Positions 1-8,505 of a DNA stretch of 64,000 nucleotides are shown one piece after another. Both the position numbers and the translations under genes were made by a program. Below the pieces are notes generated by a model. That model had not been told where the DNA came from and did no database searches. It saw only the letters and a program-made list of their open reading frames with translations. Each line of letters opens with the position of its first letter. Positions within the stretch are counted from its first letter, which is position 1. Source of the stretch: Dysosmobacter segnis (GTDB lineage: Bacteria; Bacillota; Clostridia; Oscillospirales; Oscillospiraceae); NCBI RefSeq assembly GCF_014297285.1, contig NZ_JACOQI010000002.1, forward strand, positions 62,001-126,000, read 5' to 3'.

Positions 1-646
1 GGATCGCTTCCTCACTCTGCCGGAAGTCCAGCTCCGTGGTATCCAGCAAAACGGCATCCTCCGCCTGCTTCAAGGGTGCCGCTGCCCGGTGGGAATCGTT
101 ATAGTCCCGCTGGCGCATTTCCTCCAGCACCTTTTCGTAGCTTTCCGGCGTTCCCCGCTGCTCCAGTTCCCGGAAGCGGCGCATGGCCCGTTCCTCAACG
201 GAGGCCGTCAGGAAGATCTTCACCGTGGCGTCCGGCAGGACCACGGTCCCGATATCCCGGCCATCCATTACCACGTTATTTTCACGAGCCAGCTTCCGCT
301 GCATTTCCAGCAGGTGCGCCCGCACCGCCGGATGGGCGGAGACCGCAGAGGCGTACAGGGAGATCTCCGGCAGACGGATCTGATCCGTCACATCCGCACC
401 GTTCAGTGTCATGTGCTGCAGGCCGTCCTCTCCGTAATGCAGACCGATCTCCAGCTCCGGCAGCAGCGCGGCAGCGGCCTCACCATCCTTGGGGTCCACG
501 CCCTTGGAAAAGGCGGCGTAGCCGATGGTGCGGTAAATGGCGCCGGTATCTACATATAAATAGCCCAGAGTTTTGGAAACGCTTTTCGCCAGCGTGCTCT
601 TTCCGGCACCGGAGGGGCCGTCAATGGCAATACTGATGGTTTTCAA
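1..646 (-). CDS. cmk: Cytidylate kinase, 3' end cut by window edge
   Basis: Phosphorylates CMP and dCMP to the diphosphates in the cytoplasm. Translating the minus strand from a TTG at 646 gives MKTISIAIDGPSGAGKSTLA, with the P-loop GPSGAGKST at about residues 10-18. It continues with DTGAIYR and MDGRDIGTVVLPDA, all typical of the Cmk family. AGGAGA lies about 8 bases before the TTG, and no ATG is available in a better place. About 215 codons are visible, so only some ten residues of a usual 225 are missing at the left edge. It follows the flavoprotein gene after 16 bases, probably in one operon. The identity is clear; the TTG start is inferred. Confidence 0.93.
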   Translation of the reverse strand, partial: MKTISIAIDGPSGAGKSTLAKSVSKTLGYLYVDTGAIYRTIGYAAFSKGVDPKDGEAAAALLPELEIGLHYGEDGLQHMTLNGADVTDQIRLPEISLYASAVSAHPAVRAHLLEMQRKLARENNVVMDGRDIGTVVLPDATVKIFLTASVEERAMRRFRELEQRGTPESYEKVLEEMRQRDYNDSHRAAAPLKQAEDAVLLDTTELDFRQSEEAI

Positions 647-662
647 TGCTGTTCTCTCCTTC

Positions 663-1907
663 TTATTCCTTCTCATTCGCGGCAGACTGTCCCGCCAGAC
701 GACCGGTGGCCCAGGCGATCTGTAAATTGAAGCCGCCGGTATAGGCATCCGTGTCCAGCAGTTCTCCCGCGAAATACAGATTTTTTACAAGCTTGGACTC
801 CATAGTTTTGGGGTCTACCTCCCCCACCTTCACCCCGCCGGAGGTGACGATGGCATCCTCCACAGGACACGGCCCGGAGACCTCCACAGGAAAATGCTTC
901 AAAACCCGCAGCAGGCTTTGCCGCTGCTCCCGGGTCAGATCATGGACCTTCTGTCGTCCGGGAATACCGGACAGTTCAACGACCACCGGGATCAGCTTCT
1001 GGGGCAGCAGATCGTCTAAGCTGTTCTGGAAATCGTGGTTGGCATATTTGGCGAAATCCGCCAGCAGCCGCTTGTCCAGCTGCTGTTCATCCAGCGCGGG
1101 TTTCAGGTCGATCTCCAGCCGGTAGCGCTTTTTGGTAAAATGCCGCATATGGGCAGAGGCCGACAGCACCAGCGGACCGCTGACGCCGAAGTGCGTAAAC
1201 AGCAGCTCGCCGAAATCCGTATAGATCTTCTTATCGTTTTCAAAGACCGTCAGGCTCACGTTCCGCAGACTCAAGCCCTGCAAGCGGACGCAGGGGATCC
1301 CCGCCGCGATGATCCCCTGCAAGGGCACCAGAGACCCTTGCAGCGGCGTGACGGTGTGCCCCGCCTCAGCCGCCATCCGGTGACCGTCTCCGGTGGAGCC
1401 GGTGGCCGGATAGCTGACGCCGCCGGTGGCCAGCACCACCGCCTGAGCGGAATAGCGTCCCCGCTCCCCAACAACGCCGCAGACCGCGCCGTCCTCGATT
1501 TTCAGGGCCGACGCCCGGTCCCGGAGGACCTGCACCTTCAGGGCCTTCAGCCGCCGTTCCAGTGCGGCACTGATGTCGAACGCGCTGTCGCTGACGGGAA
1601 ACACCCGATTCCCCCGCTCAGTTTTCAGTTGGACGCCCAGCTTCTCAAAAAAGTTCATCGTATCAGCGCTATTGAAGCGGTTAAAAGCGCTGTAAAGGAA
1701 TTTTCCATTACATGGAATATTGGCCAACAGCCCCTCAATATCGGTATTGTTGGTCACGTTGCACCGGCCCTTTCCGGTGATATTCAGTTTTTTTCCCAAC
1801 CGTTCGTTGGGTTCCAGCAGAGTGACCTGCGCCCCCTGCTCCGCTGCCGAAAGGGCAGCCATCATTCCGGCGGCGCCGCCGCCGATGACCACGATCTTTT
1901 TATTCAT
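663..1907 (-). CDS. NAD(P)/FAD-dependent oxidoreductase (HI0933/BaiN family)
   Basis: Flavoprotein of the HI0933/BaiN-like family. The N-terminus MNKKIVVIGGGAAGMMAAL is a Rossmann FAD-binding GxGxxG motif. LTHFGVSGP in the middle and the C-terminal GELLDTDAYTGGFNLQIAW and ATGRLAGQSAA are family signatures. The start chosen is the ATG at 1907, which overlaps the upstream regulator's stop by 8 bases. A start 21 bases earlier is possible but would push a short non-conserved tail in front of the FAD motif. The gene lies between an RpiR regulator and cmk, an arrangement I associate with Clostridia. The physiological substrate is unknown. The BaiN link to bile-acid chemistry applies to one member only and should not be assumed here. 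Confidence 0.88.
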   Translation of the reverse strand: MNKKIVVIGGGAAGMMAALSAAEQGAQVTLLEPNERLGKKLNITGKGRCNVTNNTDIEGLLANIPCNGKFLYSAFNRFNSADTMNFFEKLGVQLKTERGNRVFPVSDSAFDISAALERRLKALKVQVLRDRASALKIEDGAVCGVVGERGRYSAQAVVLATGGVSYPATGSTGDGHRMAAEAGHTVTPLQGSLVPLQGIIAAGIPCVRLQGLSLRNVSLTVFENDKKIYTDFGELLFTHFGVSGPLVLSASAHMRHFTKKRYRLEIDLKPALDEQQLDKRLLADFAKYANHDFQNSLDDLLPQKLIPVVVELSGIPGRQKVHDLTREQRQSLLRVLKHFPVEVSGPCPVEDAIVTSGGVKVGEVDPKTMESKLVKNLYFAGELLDTDAYTGGFNLQIAWATGRLAGQSAANEKE

Positions 1908-2763
1908 CGTCCGCACCGCCGAATACATCGTACTGATCCCACAGCCGTTCCAGCGTGGTAAAGGTCTTCGTCACATCCGTGCCCATCTTGGTGGCGATCC
2001 CCACCAGCAGGGCATTGATGAGTGACATAGGCGCCGTCATGGAATCGATAAAGGACAGCATCTCGCTGGGAGCCAGCAGCGCCGCGCTGGACATCTGCGC
2101 CACCGGAGACTGCTTCTGATCCGTGATGGCGATGATCTCCGCTCCCCGGGACCGGGCAAAGCGGGCTGCGTTGATGGTATCCTTGGAGTACCGGGGGAAG
2201 CTGAACGCGATCATCACGTCCCCCTCTCCGCTGCGGAACAGCTGCTCAAAGATCTCACCGGCGGCGCTGGCCTGCACCAGCGTCACGTTTTCAAAGATCA
2301 TCTGCATGTAAAAATACAGGTAGCCCGCCAGATGGGTAGAGGACCGCGCGCCTAAAATATAGATATGCCGGGCGTGGACGATCTTCTCCACAGCCGTCTG
2401 AAAGGTGTCCCGGTCCTCGTCCATGGAGATCTGCCGTAGATTTTCAATATCCGCCTGCAATACGCTGCTGAGCACGTCCCGGTCATAGATATTCTCCGCC
2501 GCCTGGATCCGTTGTGTCGAGGTCAGACGGTTCCGGGCCATCTCCTGTAATGCCTTCTGCATGGCGGGATAGCCGTCAAAGCCCAGCTCCGCGGCAAAGC
2601 GGACCACCGTGGATTCGCTGACCTCCGTCAGCTTTCCCAGCTTGCTGGCCGTCATGAACGCCGCCTGGTCATAATGGTCCAGGATATAGCGTCCAATTCG
2701 TTTTTGCCCCTTTGAAAAGGTGGAAAGGTTGTCCTCGATCGTATGTAACACACTTTTTGCCAT
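1900..2763 (-). CDS. MurR/RpiR family transcriptional regulator
   Basis: DNA-binding regulator of the RpiR type, about 287 residues. The N-terminal HTH_6 domain (about residues 1-80) contains LTEVSESTVVRFAAELGFDG, the family's recognition-helix signature. The C-terminal half is a SIS sugar-phosphate-binding domain, visible in YILGARSSTHLAGYL and FSFPRYSKDT. I placed the start at the ATG at 2763 because GGAGGAAG lies 8 bases upstream; an upstream in-frame TTG would start before that site. It is the first gene of the stretch reading towards cmk. The effector is probably a phosphosugar, by family analogy. No sugar-use genes are adjacent, so the target is unknown. Confidence 0.88.
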   Translation of the reverse strand: MAKSVLHTIEDNLSTFSKGQKRIGRYILDHYDQAAFMTASKLGKLTEVSESTVVRFAAELGFDGYPAMQKALQEMARNRLTSTQRIQAAENIYDRDVLSSVLQADIENLRQISMDEDRDTFQTAVEKIVHARHIYILGARSSTHLAGYLYFYMQMIFENVTLVQASAAGEIFEQLFRSGEGDVMIAFSFPRYSKDTINAARFARSRGAEIIAITDQKQSPVAQMSSAALLAPSEMLSFIDSMTAPMSLINALLVGIATKMGTDVTKTFTTLERLWDQYDVFGGADDE

Positions 2764-2873
2764 GATTTTCTTCCTCCGGCGGCACACAACGCCGCGTTTG
2801 ATTCCGGGGCCTATTCTACCATACTTTCCGCCGGATTGAAACTGATTTCTTCCCTTTTTCCCCTGCGTTTTTC

Positions 2874-2902
2874 ATAAAAAATAGCCGCAATGCGGCTATT
2901 TC
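2874..2902 (-). terminator. Intrinsic terminator after rluB
   Basis: Perfect 11-bp inverted repeat AAATAGCCGCA/TGCGGCTATTT, followed on the minus strand by TTTTTTATG. It ends the site-2-protease-to-rluB operon. Confidence 0.85.
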
Positions 2903-2941
2903 AAGGATGCGGCAAAACCTGATGCTTTCTTCGGAAAGCGG

Positions 2942-3682
2942 TCATTCCTCTTTCAGTCCGGCGATCTCCTCCGCCGTTAAGTACCGCCACTGCCCCAGCG
3001 GCAGCGCCCCAAGCTCCAGACAATGCTCCCGCACCCGCTGGAGCCGCAGGACCTCCAGCTCGCACTGTGCGCACATCCGCCGGATCTGGCGGTTCCGCCC
3101 CTCGTGGATGATCACGCTCAGCTCTGCCCGGTTTCCCTTCCGGCTCAGTTCACGCACTTCCGCGGGGCGGATAGGCAGCCCTACCACGTCCCGGACGCGG
3201 CTCAGCCGTTCTGCCGCGTGCTCCACAGGCCCGGACACCGTCACCCGGTACTCCTTGGACACCTCATGGCTGGGGTGCAGCAGCCGGTGGGTCAGGGCTC
3301 CGTCATTGGTCAGCAGAAGCAGCCCCTCCGAATCCCGATCCAGCCGGCCCACGGGATAGACCCTTGTGGAAACGCCGGTCAGCAGGTCCATCACCGTTTT
3401 CCGGCCCTGCTCGTCAGACACGGTGGTCACATAACCTCTGGGCTTATTCAGCATCAAGTACACTGCCTCCGGTTCCCGTCCCAGAGGAACGCCGTCCACC
3501 CGGATGTCATCCGTCTCCGGGTCGGCCTGCTGGCCCAACAGGGCGGTCTCTCCGTTGACGGTGACCCGCCCAGCGGTGATATACCCCTCTGCTGCCCGGC
3601 GGGAACAGACCCCGGCGGCAGACAGCAATTTTTGCAATCGTTCTTTCATTCTGATCCCTGATCCCGTCTTACGGCGGGTCAT
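2942..3682 (-). CDS. rluB: rRNA pseudouridine synthase, RluB/RsuA family
   Basis: Isomerises a uridine in rRNA to pseudouridine. An S4 RNA-binding domain (RLQKLLSAAGVCSRRAAEGY, about residues 15-35) is followed by a PseudoU_synth_2 domain with the catalytic motif VGRLDRDSEGLLLLTND and later HEGRNRQIRRM. The reported start overlaps the carboxypeptidase stop as ATGA, which suggests translational coupling. A second ATG 33 bases further in would give the more usual MKERLQKLL beginning and cannot be excluded. It is the last gene of the scpA-scpB-dac-rluB type operon known from Bacillus, and a strong terminator follows. The spmA and spmB genes found at this place in Bacillus are absent. Confidence 0.9.
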   Translation of the reverse strand: MTRRKTGSGIRMKERLQKLLSAAGVCSRRAAEGYITAGRVTVNGETALLGQQADPETDDIRVDGVPLGREPEAVYLMLNKPRGYVTTVSDEQGRKTVMDLLTGVSTRVYPVGRLDRDSEGLLLLTNDGALTHRLLHPSHEVSKEYRVTVSGPVEHAAERLSRVRDVVGLPIRPAEVRELSRKGNRAELSVIIHEGRNRQIRRMCAQCELEVLRLQRVREHCLELGALPLGQWRYLTAEEIAGLKEE

Positions 3683-4773
3683 TCATCCTTCAATTCCAAT
3701 TTCAGTCCGGCCAAAGCGGAGGACACCTTGGGCATCACTGTCCGTCCTGCCACCAGCGGCACCCGGCCAATCTCTGTTCCGTTCAGGCAGAACACCGCCG
3801 CCCCCACGGTTTTTCCGGCGGAGACCGGCGCCCGCAGCGGCTCGTCCAAGCAGATCCGCGTGGTCAGCCGTTCCGTTTCCGCCGCAGGGTAGCAAAAGCC
3901 CGCTCCCGCAATCAGCGGCACTGTGGGGCTGACGCCGCCGCTGACGGACGCCTGCGTCAAAGCCTGTCCCCGGACGGCACAGGTCCGGGCGGGGTAGGCG
4001 GAAAAGCCGTATTCATACAGCGCTTGATGGTCCGCCCAGTCATTTCCGTCCTGCAAGGTCACAGCAATGAGCCGCTGGCCATTTTTCTCCGCACAGCTCA
4101 CCAGCGTCCGGCCCGCCGCCTTCGTATATCCCGTTTTCAGGCCCAGACAGCCATCTACATAATGCAGCAGCTTGTTGTGGTTCGTCATGGTCCGTCCCCC
4201 GATGGTGACAGACCGGGTGGAGGCGATCCGCATCAAGGTCTCGTTTTCCAGCGCAGCCCGGGCCAGCTTTGCCATGTCCCGTGCAGTGGAATAGTGCTGC
4301 TCGTCATCCAGACCGTTGGGGTTGGCGAAGGAGGAATGCTCCATCCCCAGTTCCCGGGCCTTTTCGTTCATCAGGGCTACAAAGCCCTTGACGCTGCCGC
4401 CCACATGCTGGGCCACCGCCACCGCCGCATCGTTTCCGGAGCACAGCAGCACCCCGTATAACAGCGTTTCCAGCGTCAGGGTCTCCCCCTCCGTAAGGTA
4501 CATGGCGGAGCCTTCCGTATACGCCGCCTCCCGGCTGACCTTCACGCTGTCGTGGAGATCTCCCTCCTCGATGGCCACCAGTGCCGTCAGGATCTTGGTG
4601 GTGCTGGCGATGAGCATTTTCCGGTCCGCGTTCCGCTCATAGAGCACCCGGCCGCTGTCCGCGTCCATTAAAATTGCAGAGGCAGCAGAGGTCTCCACCG
4701 CCAAAATCCGACAAGGGAATATACTATACAGACACAGCGCCGCAAGGGTGCAGCAAAGAAACCGCCGGGTCAA
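3679..4773 (-). CDS. D-alanyl-D-alanine carboxypeptidase (peptidase S11, DacB/DacF type)
   Basis: Secreted or membrane-associated serine peptidase that trims the terminal D-Ala from peptidoglycan stems. The N-terminus carries a hydrophobic signal segment (FLCCTLAALCLYSIFPC). The three penicillin-binding motifs are visible: SxxK in IASTTK (about residue 58), SxN in CSGND (about residue 112) and KTG in LKTGYTKAAG (about residue 217). A PBP5-type C-terminal beta domain follows. The best start is a TTG at 4773, with GGAG about 14 bases upstream; the nearby ATG is out of frame. Its position between gerW and rluB suggests a sporulation or cell-wall role like DacB/DacF, but which paralogue it is cannot be told from sequence alone. 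Confidence 0.9.
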   Translation of the reverse strand: MTRRFLCCTLAALCLYSIFPCRILAVETSAASAILMDADSGRVLYERNADRKMLIASTTKILTALVAIEEGDLHDSVKVSREAAYTEGSAMYLTEGETLTLETLLYGVLLCSGNDAAVAVAQHVGGSVKGFVALMNEKARELGMEHSSFANPNGLDDEQHYSTARDMAKLARAALENETLMRIASTRSVTIGGRTMTNHNKLLHYVDGCLGLKTGYTKAAGRTLVSCAEKNGQRLIAVTLQDGNDWADHQALYEYGFSAYPARTCAVRGQALTQASVSGGVSPTVPLIAGAGFCYPAAETERLTTRICLDEPLRAPVSAGKTVGAAVFCLNGTEIGRVPLVAGRTVMPKVSSALAGLKLELKDE

Positions 4774-4817
4774 AAGGCATCACGCTCCAAAGCTGAGATG
4801 TCTTTAGTATACCCAGA

Positions 4818-5210
4818 TCAAACCGTTTCGTCCCCGTCTTTTTTATCGAAAAATTTTCCGATCTTGTCTACAATATCCGGTGCCATATCCACAATGCGGT
4901 CCACGGTGGACACCGGCGGCACCGCTACGGGCATCACGCGGGTGGTTCCGTCCTTGATAACCAGAAAGGCCACCGGGTCGATCTTCACACCGGCGCCGCC
5001 GCCACCGCCGAAATTGTTCTGGCCCGGCTTGCCGTAATCCCCGCCGCCGCTGCCGAAGCCGAAGCTGACTCTGGAAATGGGGATCAAGGTCACACCGTCC
5101 GGCGTGGTGATGGGCGCGCCTACAATATTGTTGGCGTCCACCATCTCCCGAACCTTCTCCATCGTGGAATTCATCACATCACGCAGCGGGCTTTTCTTTT
5201 CCATGTCCAT
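4818..5210 (-). CDS. gerW: GerW/YtfJ family sporulation protein
   Basis: Small protein of the GerW (YtfJ) family, needed in Bacillus for normal spore germination and present in the spore. It shows the expected order: a charged N-terminus, VGAPITTPDGVTLIPISRVS, a glycine-rich segment (FGFGSGGGDYG and FGGGGGAGVK) and the conserved IDPVAFLVI. Its 5' end overlaps the DUF2953 gene by about 32 bases. The start is uncertain among three ATGs at 5219, 5210 and 5204. I chose 5210 because GGAAAGG sits about 9 bases before it, whereas 5219 directly abuts that site. The DUF2953-GerW pairing matches ytfI-ytfJ of Bacillus. Confidence 0.88.
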   Translation of the reverse strand: MDMEKKSPLRDVMNSTMEKVREMVDANNIVGAPITTPDGVTLIPISRVSFGFGSGGGDYGKPGQNNFGGGGGAGVKIDPVAFLVIKDGTTRVMPVAVPPVSTVDRIVDMAPDIVDKIGKFFDKKDGDETV

Positions 5211-5853
5211 TCGATTCATCCTTTCCGACTGGTGCTTGTTTTTTCTTCTTCATATAGGCCAGAAGCCACCGCAATCCGGGAATCGCCACGGTCATGCCGA
5301 TCCGCAGCAACGTACCGATCCGGGCGGAAACCCCGATGCTTCCCAGGATTTTTGTCTCCTCCGCGGTAAAATCCACATCCAGGTGGATATGCGGCCGGGG
5401 GATCACCAGCAGCTGTTCCAGCACCGGCATCCCGGTCCAGACGGCCCCGTGCAGCTCGCCGTATAACTGCGCGGCGTCCGCAGGTTCCGCCTGTCCCCCT
5501 AAAATAACGGACACATCCAGCGGATCGATCCGCACGCCCCGGCGGGTACGGCGCAGCGCCTTTTTCAGCGGCGGCCACAGGGCCTTCCATGCGTCCCGGA
5601 TGTCGCTGAGCGTGGGCTTCGGGAATGCCTTCTTCGGCTTCTCCTTCCTTTGCGTCTGCTTTTTCTGCGCTTCTTCCGGCTTTTTTTCATTTTTCGGCGG
5701 TTTTTTCTTTTCCGGAAGCACCTGAAATTTCAAAAAACCAAATCGGGCGCTGACCGTCAGCTCCTCGCCGAACCGGATCAACACGCCCACTCGCGTCAGA
5801 CACAGCAGCAGGACCACAAACAACAGGATCCCCAAGATCCACCATCCGATCAC
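5179..5853 (-). CDS. DUF2953 membrane protein (YtfI-like)
   Basis: A GTG start at 5853, preceded by AGGGGG, opens with a membrane segment (WWILGILLFVVLLLC). A strongly charged, Lys/Glu-rich linker of about 40 residues follows (EKKKPPKNEKKPEEAQKK). The C-terminal half is the conserved DUF2953 region (VSVILGGQAEPADAAQLYGE and HIHLDVDFTAEETKILGSIG), ending with a second hydrophobic stretch and a basic tail. The biochemical function is not known. Pairing with gerW, and the 3' overlap with it, suggests a sporulation role. The low-complexity linker varies in such proteins and is not itself informative. Confidence 0.82.
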   Translation of the reverse strand: MIGWWILGILLFVVLLLCLTRVGVLIRFGEELTVSARFGFLKFQVLPEKKKPPKNEKKPEEAQKKQTQRKEKPKKAFPKPTLSDIRDAWKALWPPLKKALRRTRRGVRIDPLDVSVILGGQAEPADAAQLYGELHGAVWTGMPVLEQLLVIPRPHIHLDVDFTAEETKILGSIGVSARIGTLLRIGMTVAIPGLRWLLAYMKKKKQAPVGKDESNGHGKEKPAA

Positions 5854-5877
5854 AGCCGCTGCCCCCTCTCCAAGCTT

Positions 5878-6507
5878 TTACACGTCCTCAGGTTCCCCGG
5901 CGTCGGTCTGTGCCGGCGCTTCCGTGTCCCCCATGGGATCTACCACCTCACCGGCTTCGTTCAGCCGCATCTGCCCATCCTCGCCGATATCGTCCGGCAG
6001 CTCCGGCAGATCCTTCAGGCTGGACAGATGGAACGCCCGCAGGAACTGCTTGGTGGTGCGGTACTGACGAGGCCGCCCCGGTACCTGTAACCGGCCACAT
6101 TCCTCGATCAGTCCCCGGTCCAGCAGCAGCCCCACGGTATAGGAGCTGTCCACGCCCCGGATCTGATCCACATAGGCCCGTGTGGTAGGCTGGTAGTAGG
6201 CGATGATGGTCAAAACCTCCAGTGCGGGCTGGCTGAGCTTGGCCGGCTTGCGGATCTCAAATGCCTTACGGATGGTCTCCGCGTAGTCCGGTGCGGAACA
6301 AAGCTGCCAGCTGTCATCGATTTTCAAAAGCCGGATGCCCCGGCGCTCGTAAGCGTAGTAGTCCATCAGTTTTTGAAGCAGCTGTTCCACCGTAGGCCGG
6401 TCAATATCCAGTGCCACGCAGATCCGATCCACCTGCACCGGTTCCCCGGAGGCGAACAGGATCGCCTCCAGCGCGGATTCAAGTTCCTTTCTATCCATGT
6501 CAGCCAC
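5878..6507 (-). CDS. scpB: Segregation and condensation protein B
   Basis: ScpB is the winged-helix kite subunit of the SMC-ScpAB condensin that compacts and segregates the chromosome. Recognisable stretches are LEAILFASGEPV near the N-terminus, SQPALEVLTIIAYYQPTTRA in the middle and RGLIEECGRLQVPGRP with TTKQFLRAF in the second winged helix. The start is a GTG at 6507 with AAGGAGA just before it; an ATG 9 bases in is the alternative. It begins 8 bases after the scpA stop, so the two are surely co-transcribed. The acidic C-terminal tail of about 40 residues is ordinary for the family. smc itself lies 9 kb away in this window. Confidence 0.95.
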   Translation of the reverse strand: MADMDRKELESALEAILFASGEPVQVDRICVALDIDRPTVEQLLQKLMDYYAYERRGIRLLKIDDSWQLCSAPDYAETIRKAFEIRKPAKLSQPALEVLTIIAYYQPTTRAYVDQIRGVDSSYTVGLLLDRGLIEECGRLQVPGRPRQYRTTKQFLRAFHLSSLKDLPELPDDIGEDGQMRLNEAGEVVDPMGDTEAPAQTDAGEPEDV

Positions 6508-6515
6508 GGTTCTCC

Positions 6516-7301
6516 TTAAAACGTCAGATTCTCAGGCACGTCATCGCGCTCCTGCCGGACGATACAGTCTGTCTCAGAGCCTGCCAGATGCAGTACACGC
6601 GCCTTGCACAGCTCCAGCACCGCCAAAAAGGTGGCAACCACCTCGCTGCGGCTCCGGCTGCCCCGGAACAACAGCAAAAAGCGGGTGATGCCGCCCTCCT
6701 TCAGCTTTTGCAGAATATCTCTCGCCTTGCTCTCCACGGGATACGGCTCATGCTGCACGATCTCCCGGAAGGCGGCTCGCGGGGGCGGCAGCTTCCGTTC
6801 CGCCCGGTTCTGGATCTCCGCCATGGCCAGCACCAGATCCGCCGGCTGATGGCTGTATTCAAACACCTTGCCCCGCTTCACCGGCTCCGGGTTCCGGGTC
6901 ACGATGTTCCGGCCGAATTCTCCCATAGGCGCCAACCGCTGGGCCAGTGCCTTCACCCGGACGTAATTTTCGCTGCGCCGCCGTTCCTCCAAGGATTGAA
7001 GCAGCGCGTCCATCTCGCTTTTGGCCTCGTCGTCCTCAATGGACAGCAGCATCCGGGTCTTGAGATACACCAGATGGGACGCCATGATGACGAATTCGCT
7101 GGCCACCTCCAGATCCATCCGCTGCCGATCCTCCAGCCACGCGATATACTGGCCGCAGATCAACGAGATGGAAATATCCTGGATCTCCAACTTATTCTTC
7201 CCCAAAAGAAACAGGATCAGATCCAGCGGACCCTCAAAATCCTGCATCTCCTCAGACCGGGAGTGGACTACCTTTTCCAGTTTGAATACAGGACTTTCCA
7301 A
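6516..7301 (-). CDS. scpA: Segregation and condensation protein A
   Basis: Kleisin subunit that bridges the SMC heads and binds ScpB. The family signature FEGPLDLILFLLGKNKLEIQ lies near residue 22, followed by DISISLICGQYIAWLED and ASHLVYLKTRMLL. The C-terminal winged helix ends in VVATFLAVLELCKAR. It starts with TTG at 7301, with GAGGTG 8 bases upstream; the next ATG would cut into the conserved N-terminal region, so TTG is preferred. It follows the site-2 protease gene after 12 bases. Length (261) is normal. Confidence 0.95.
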   Translation of the reverse strand: MESPVFKLEKVVHSRSEEMQDFEGPLDLILFLLGKNKLEIQDISISLICGQYIAWLEDRQRMDLEVASEFVIMASHLVYLKTRMLLSIEDDEAKSEMDALLQSLEERRRSENYVRVKALAQRLAPMGEFGRNIVTRNPEPVKRGKVFEYSHQPADLVLAMAEIQNRAERKLPPPRAAFREIVQHEPYPVESKARDILQKLKEGGITRFLLLFRGSRSRSEVVATFLAVLELCKARVLHLAGSETDCIVRQERDDVPENLTF

Positions 7302-7313
7302 AATCAGGACACC

Positions 7314-7976
7314 TCAAGCAAAAAAGATATGAAACAGCGCCTCGTACACGCCGTAGATCGCGTCTCCAAGAAAATTTCCGCCAAGGCCCAGCCAACTCAG
7401 CGCCAGCAGAACCAGAATACCGTACCGCTCGTAGCGCATCAGCTGACCGTAGGCGCTGTTGGGCAAAAACATCGCCAGTACCTTAGACCCGTCCAGCGGC
7501 GGAATGGGGATCAGGTTGAAAAGCCCCATACCAACGGACATGGGGGCCACCGTAAACAGGCACCACTCAAAGAAAACATTCATGCCCTCGCTGTACGGTG
7601 CGTACAGGTAGATCACCTTGCCGATTCCCAGAAAAAGGACCGCCAAAAGCAGATTGGACACCGGCCCCGCCAGCGCCGTGACCGCCATGCCCTGCTTGGG
7701 CTTGCGGAAATAATTGGGATTCACCGGCACGGGCTTGGCCCAGCCGAAGCCCACCGTAAACATCAGAGCCAGACCCAGCCAGTCGATGTGGTGCAGCGGA
7801 TTCAGGGACAGCCGGTGCATGGACTTCGCCGTGGGGTCTCCCAGCGCCAGCGCCGCCAGCCCGTGACAGGTCTCGTGGACCGTCAGGCAGAGGAACACCG
7901 CCGCTACACGGAGCACCGCGTCAGTCAGCGAGGAAACATCCAGCGCCTGAAACAGATTTTGCAGATAATGCAGCAT
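7314..7976 (-). CDS. Site-2 protease family protein (peptidase M50)
   Basis: Integral-membrane zinc metalloprotease of the compact M50 type found next to scpA in many Firmicutes. HETCH (about residue 35) is the HExxH zinc motif, and LIPIPPLDGSKVL supplies the conserved DG motif with the third ligand. Several hydrophobic segments surround them (VLRVAAVFLCLTV, LLLAVLFLGIG, YGILVLLALSWLGLG). The ATG at 7976 has TTGGAG 6 bases before it. It is the first gene of a seven-gene operon ending with rluB; its promoter is at about 8036-8064. The substrate is unknown: this small subfamily is not the SpoIVFB or RseP type. Confidence 0.88.
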   Translation of the reverse strand: MLHYLQNLFQALDVSSLTDAVLRVAAVFLCLTVHETCHGLAALALGDPTAKSMHRLSLNPLHHIDWLGLALMFTVGFGWAKPVPVNPNYFRKPKQGMAVTALAGPVSNLLLAVLFLGIGKVIYLYAPYSEGMNVFFEWCLFTVAPMSVGMGLFNLIPIPPLDGSKVLAMFLPNSAYGQLMRYERYGILVLLALSWLGLGGNFLGDAIYGVYEALFHIFFA

Positions 7977-8035
7977 AAAACGCTCCAATGAAGTCAGATT
8001 CTCACCGTCTGGGCAGAATGCTCCAGATTCAAGTT

Positions 8036-8064
8036 ATTATAGCAGTTTTTCCATAAAAATACAA
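8036..8064 (-). promoter_or_regulatory. Sigma-A promoter of the scpA operon
   Basis: On the minus strand, TTGTAT, 17-bp spacer, TATAAT. The predicted transcript starts at about 8029, some 50 bases before the site-2 protease ATG. Confidence 0.7.
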
Positions 8065-8100
8065 GGGTCAAACCCCGGCAGCCCGGCGGATGCAAAAGAA

Positions 8101-8122
8101 CGGCGGCCCTTGCGGGCCGCCG
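8101..8122 (-). terminator. Gene-distal terminator hairpin flanking element A
   Basis: Stem CGGCGGCCC/GGGCCGCCG with loop TTGC, followed on the minus strand by TTCTTTTG. It is identical to the hairpin at 8506-8527. It is probably the original terminator end of the XRE gene, displaced by the element. Confidence 0.7.
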
Positions 8123-8505
8123 AGATTGTCAATAAAGTGGTAAATTCTCCGCGACGGAAAGGTAGGGCAGCCGTTAGCGGCTCTGCCGCTTTACGGATGC
8201 TGCATACCCCTTGCGGGTAAAGAGTGTGCGCGGGACTGCGCCCGCAGGCGCGTTTCGGAGCGCAACCGCCGAAGGCGGCTCTTGGCGCGTAGATAACCCA
8301 AGAGGGGGAAACGGGCGACGCGCCGCCAGTGACGGAGAAAGCGAGCCCGTTTCAAGGAAGGCTCCCGGTTTTCGGGCGCAACGCGCACGGAAACCGGTCA
8401 AACCGATACCGTATTCCCCCGCACCATTGTAATCAATTGTTTTAAGAGCTTTTATAAAGCTCTTAAAACTTGCTCAGCATATCAAAAAGATTTTGATATG
8501 CTGAG
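8123..8505 (-). mobile_element. Terminator-nested repeat element, copy A (long form)
   Basis: Non-coding 383-bp element lying between two identical 22-bp terminator hairpins. It shares its ends and order of parts with the copies at 20310, 50951 and 53537. One end holds TGTCAATAAAG; the other is the perfect hairpin GCTCAGCATATC/GATATGCTGAGC. Between them are stem-loops including a poly-AGAGCTT stem at about 8440-8468, CCGTTAGCGG, TACCCCTTGCGGGTA and CTGCGCCCGCAGGCGC. No plausible gene is present: short open frames cross it but lack start sites and family features. Orientation is given in the sense of the neighbouring XRE gene, whose transcript would run into it. Confidence 0.75.

Noticed and set aside
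6411..7991. 526-residue plus-strand frame opposite scpA and the site-2 protease
   Set aside because: It is antisense to two well-supported genes, has no ribosome site and no motif.
8174..8432. Three 65-75 residue frames inside element A
   Set aside because: They fall in a non-coding repeat whose other copies do not preserve them, with no start sites.
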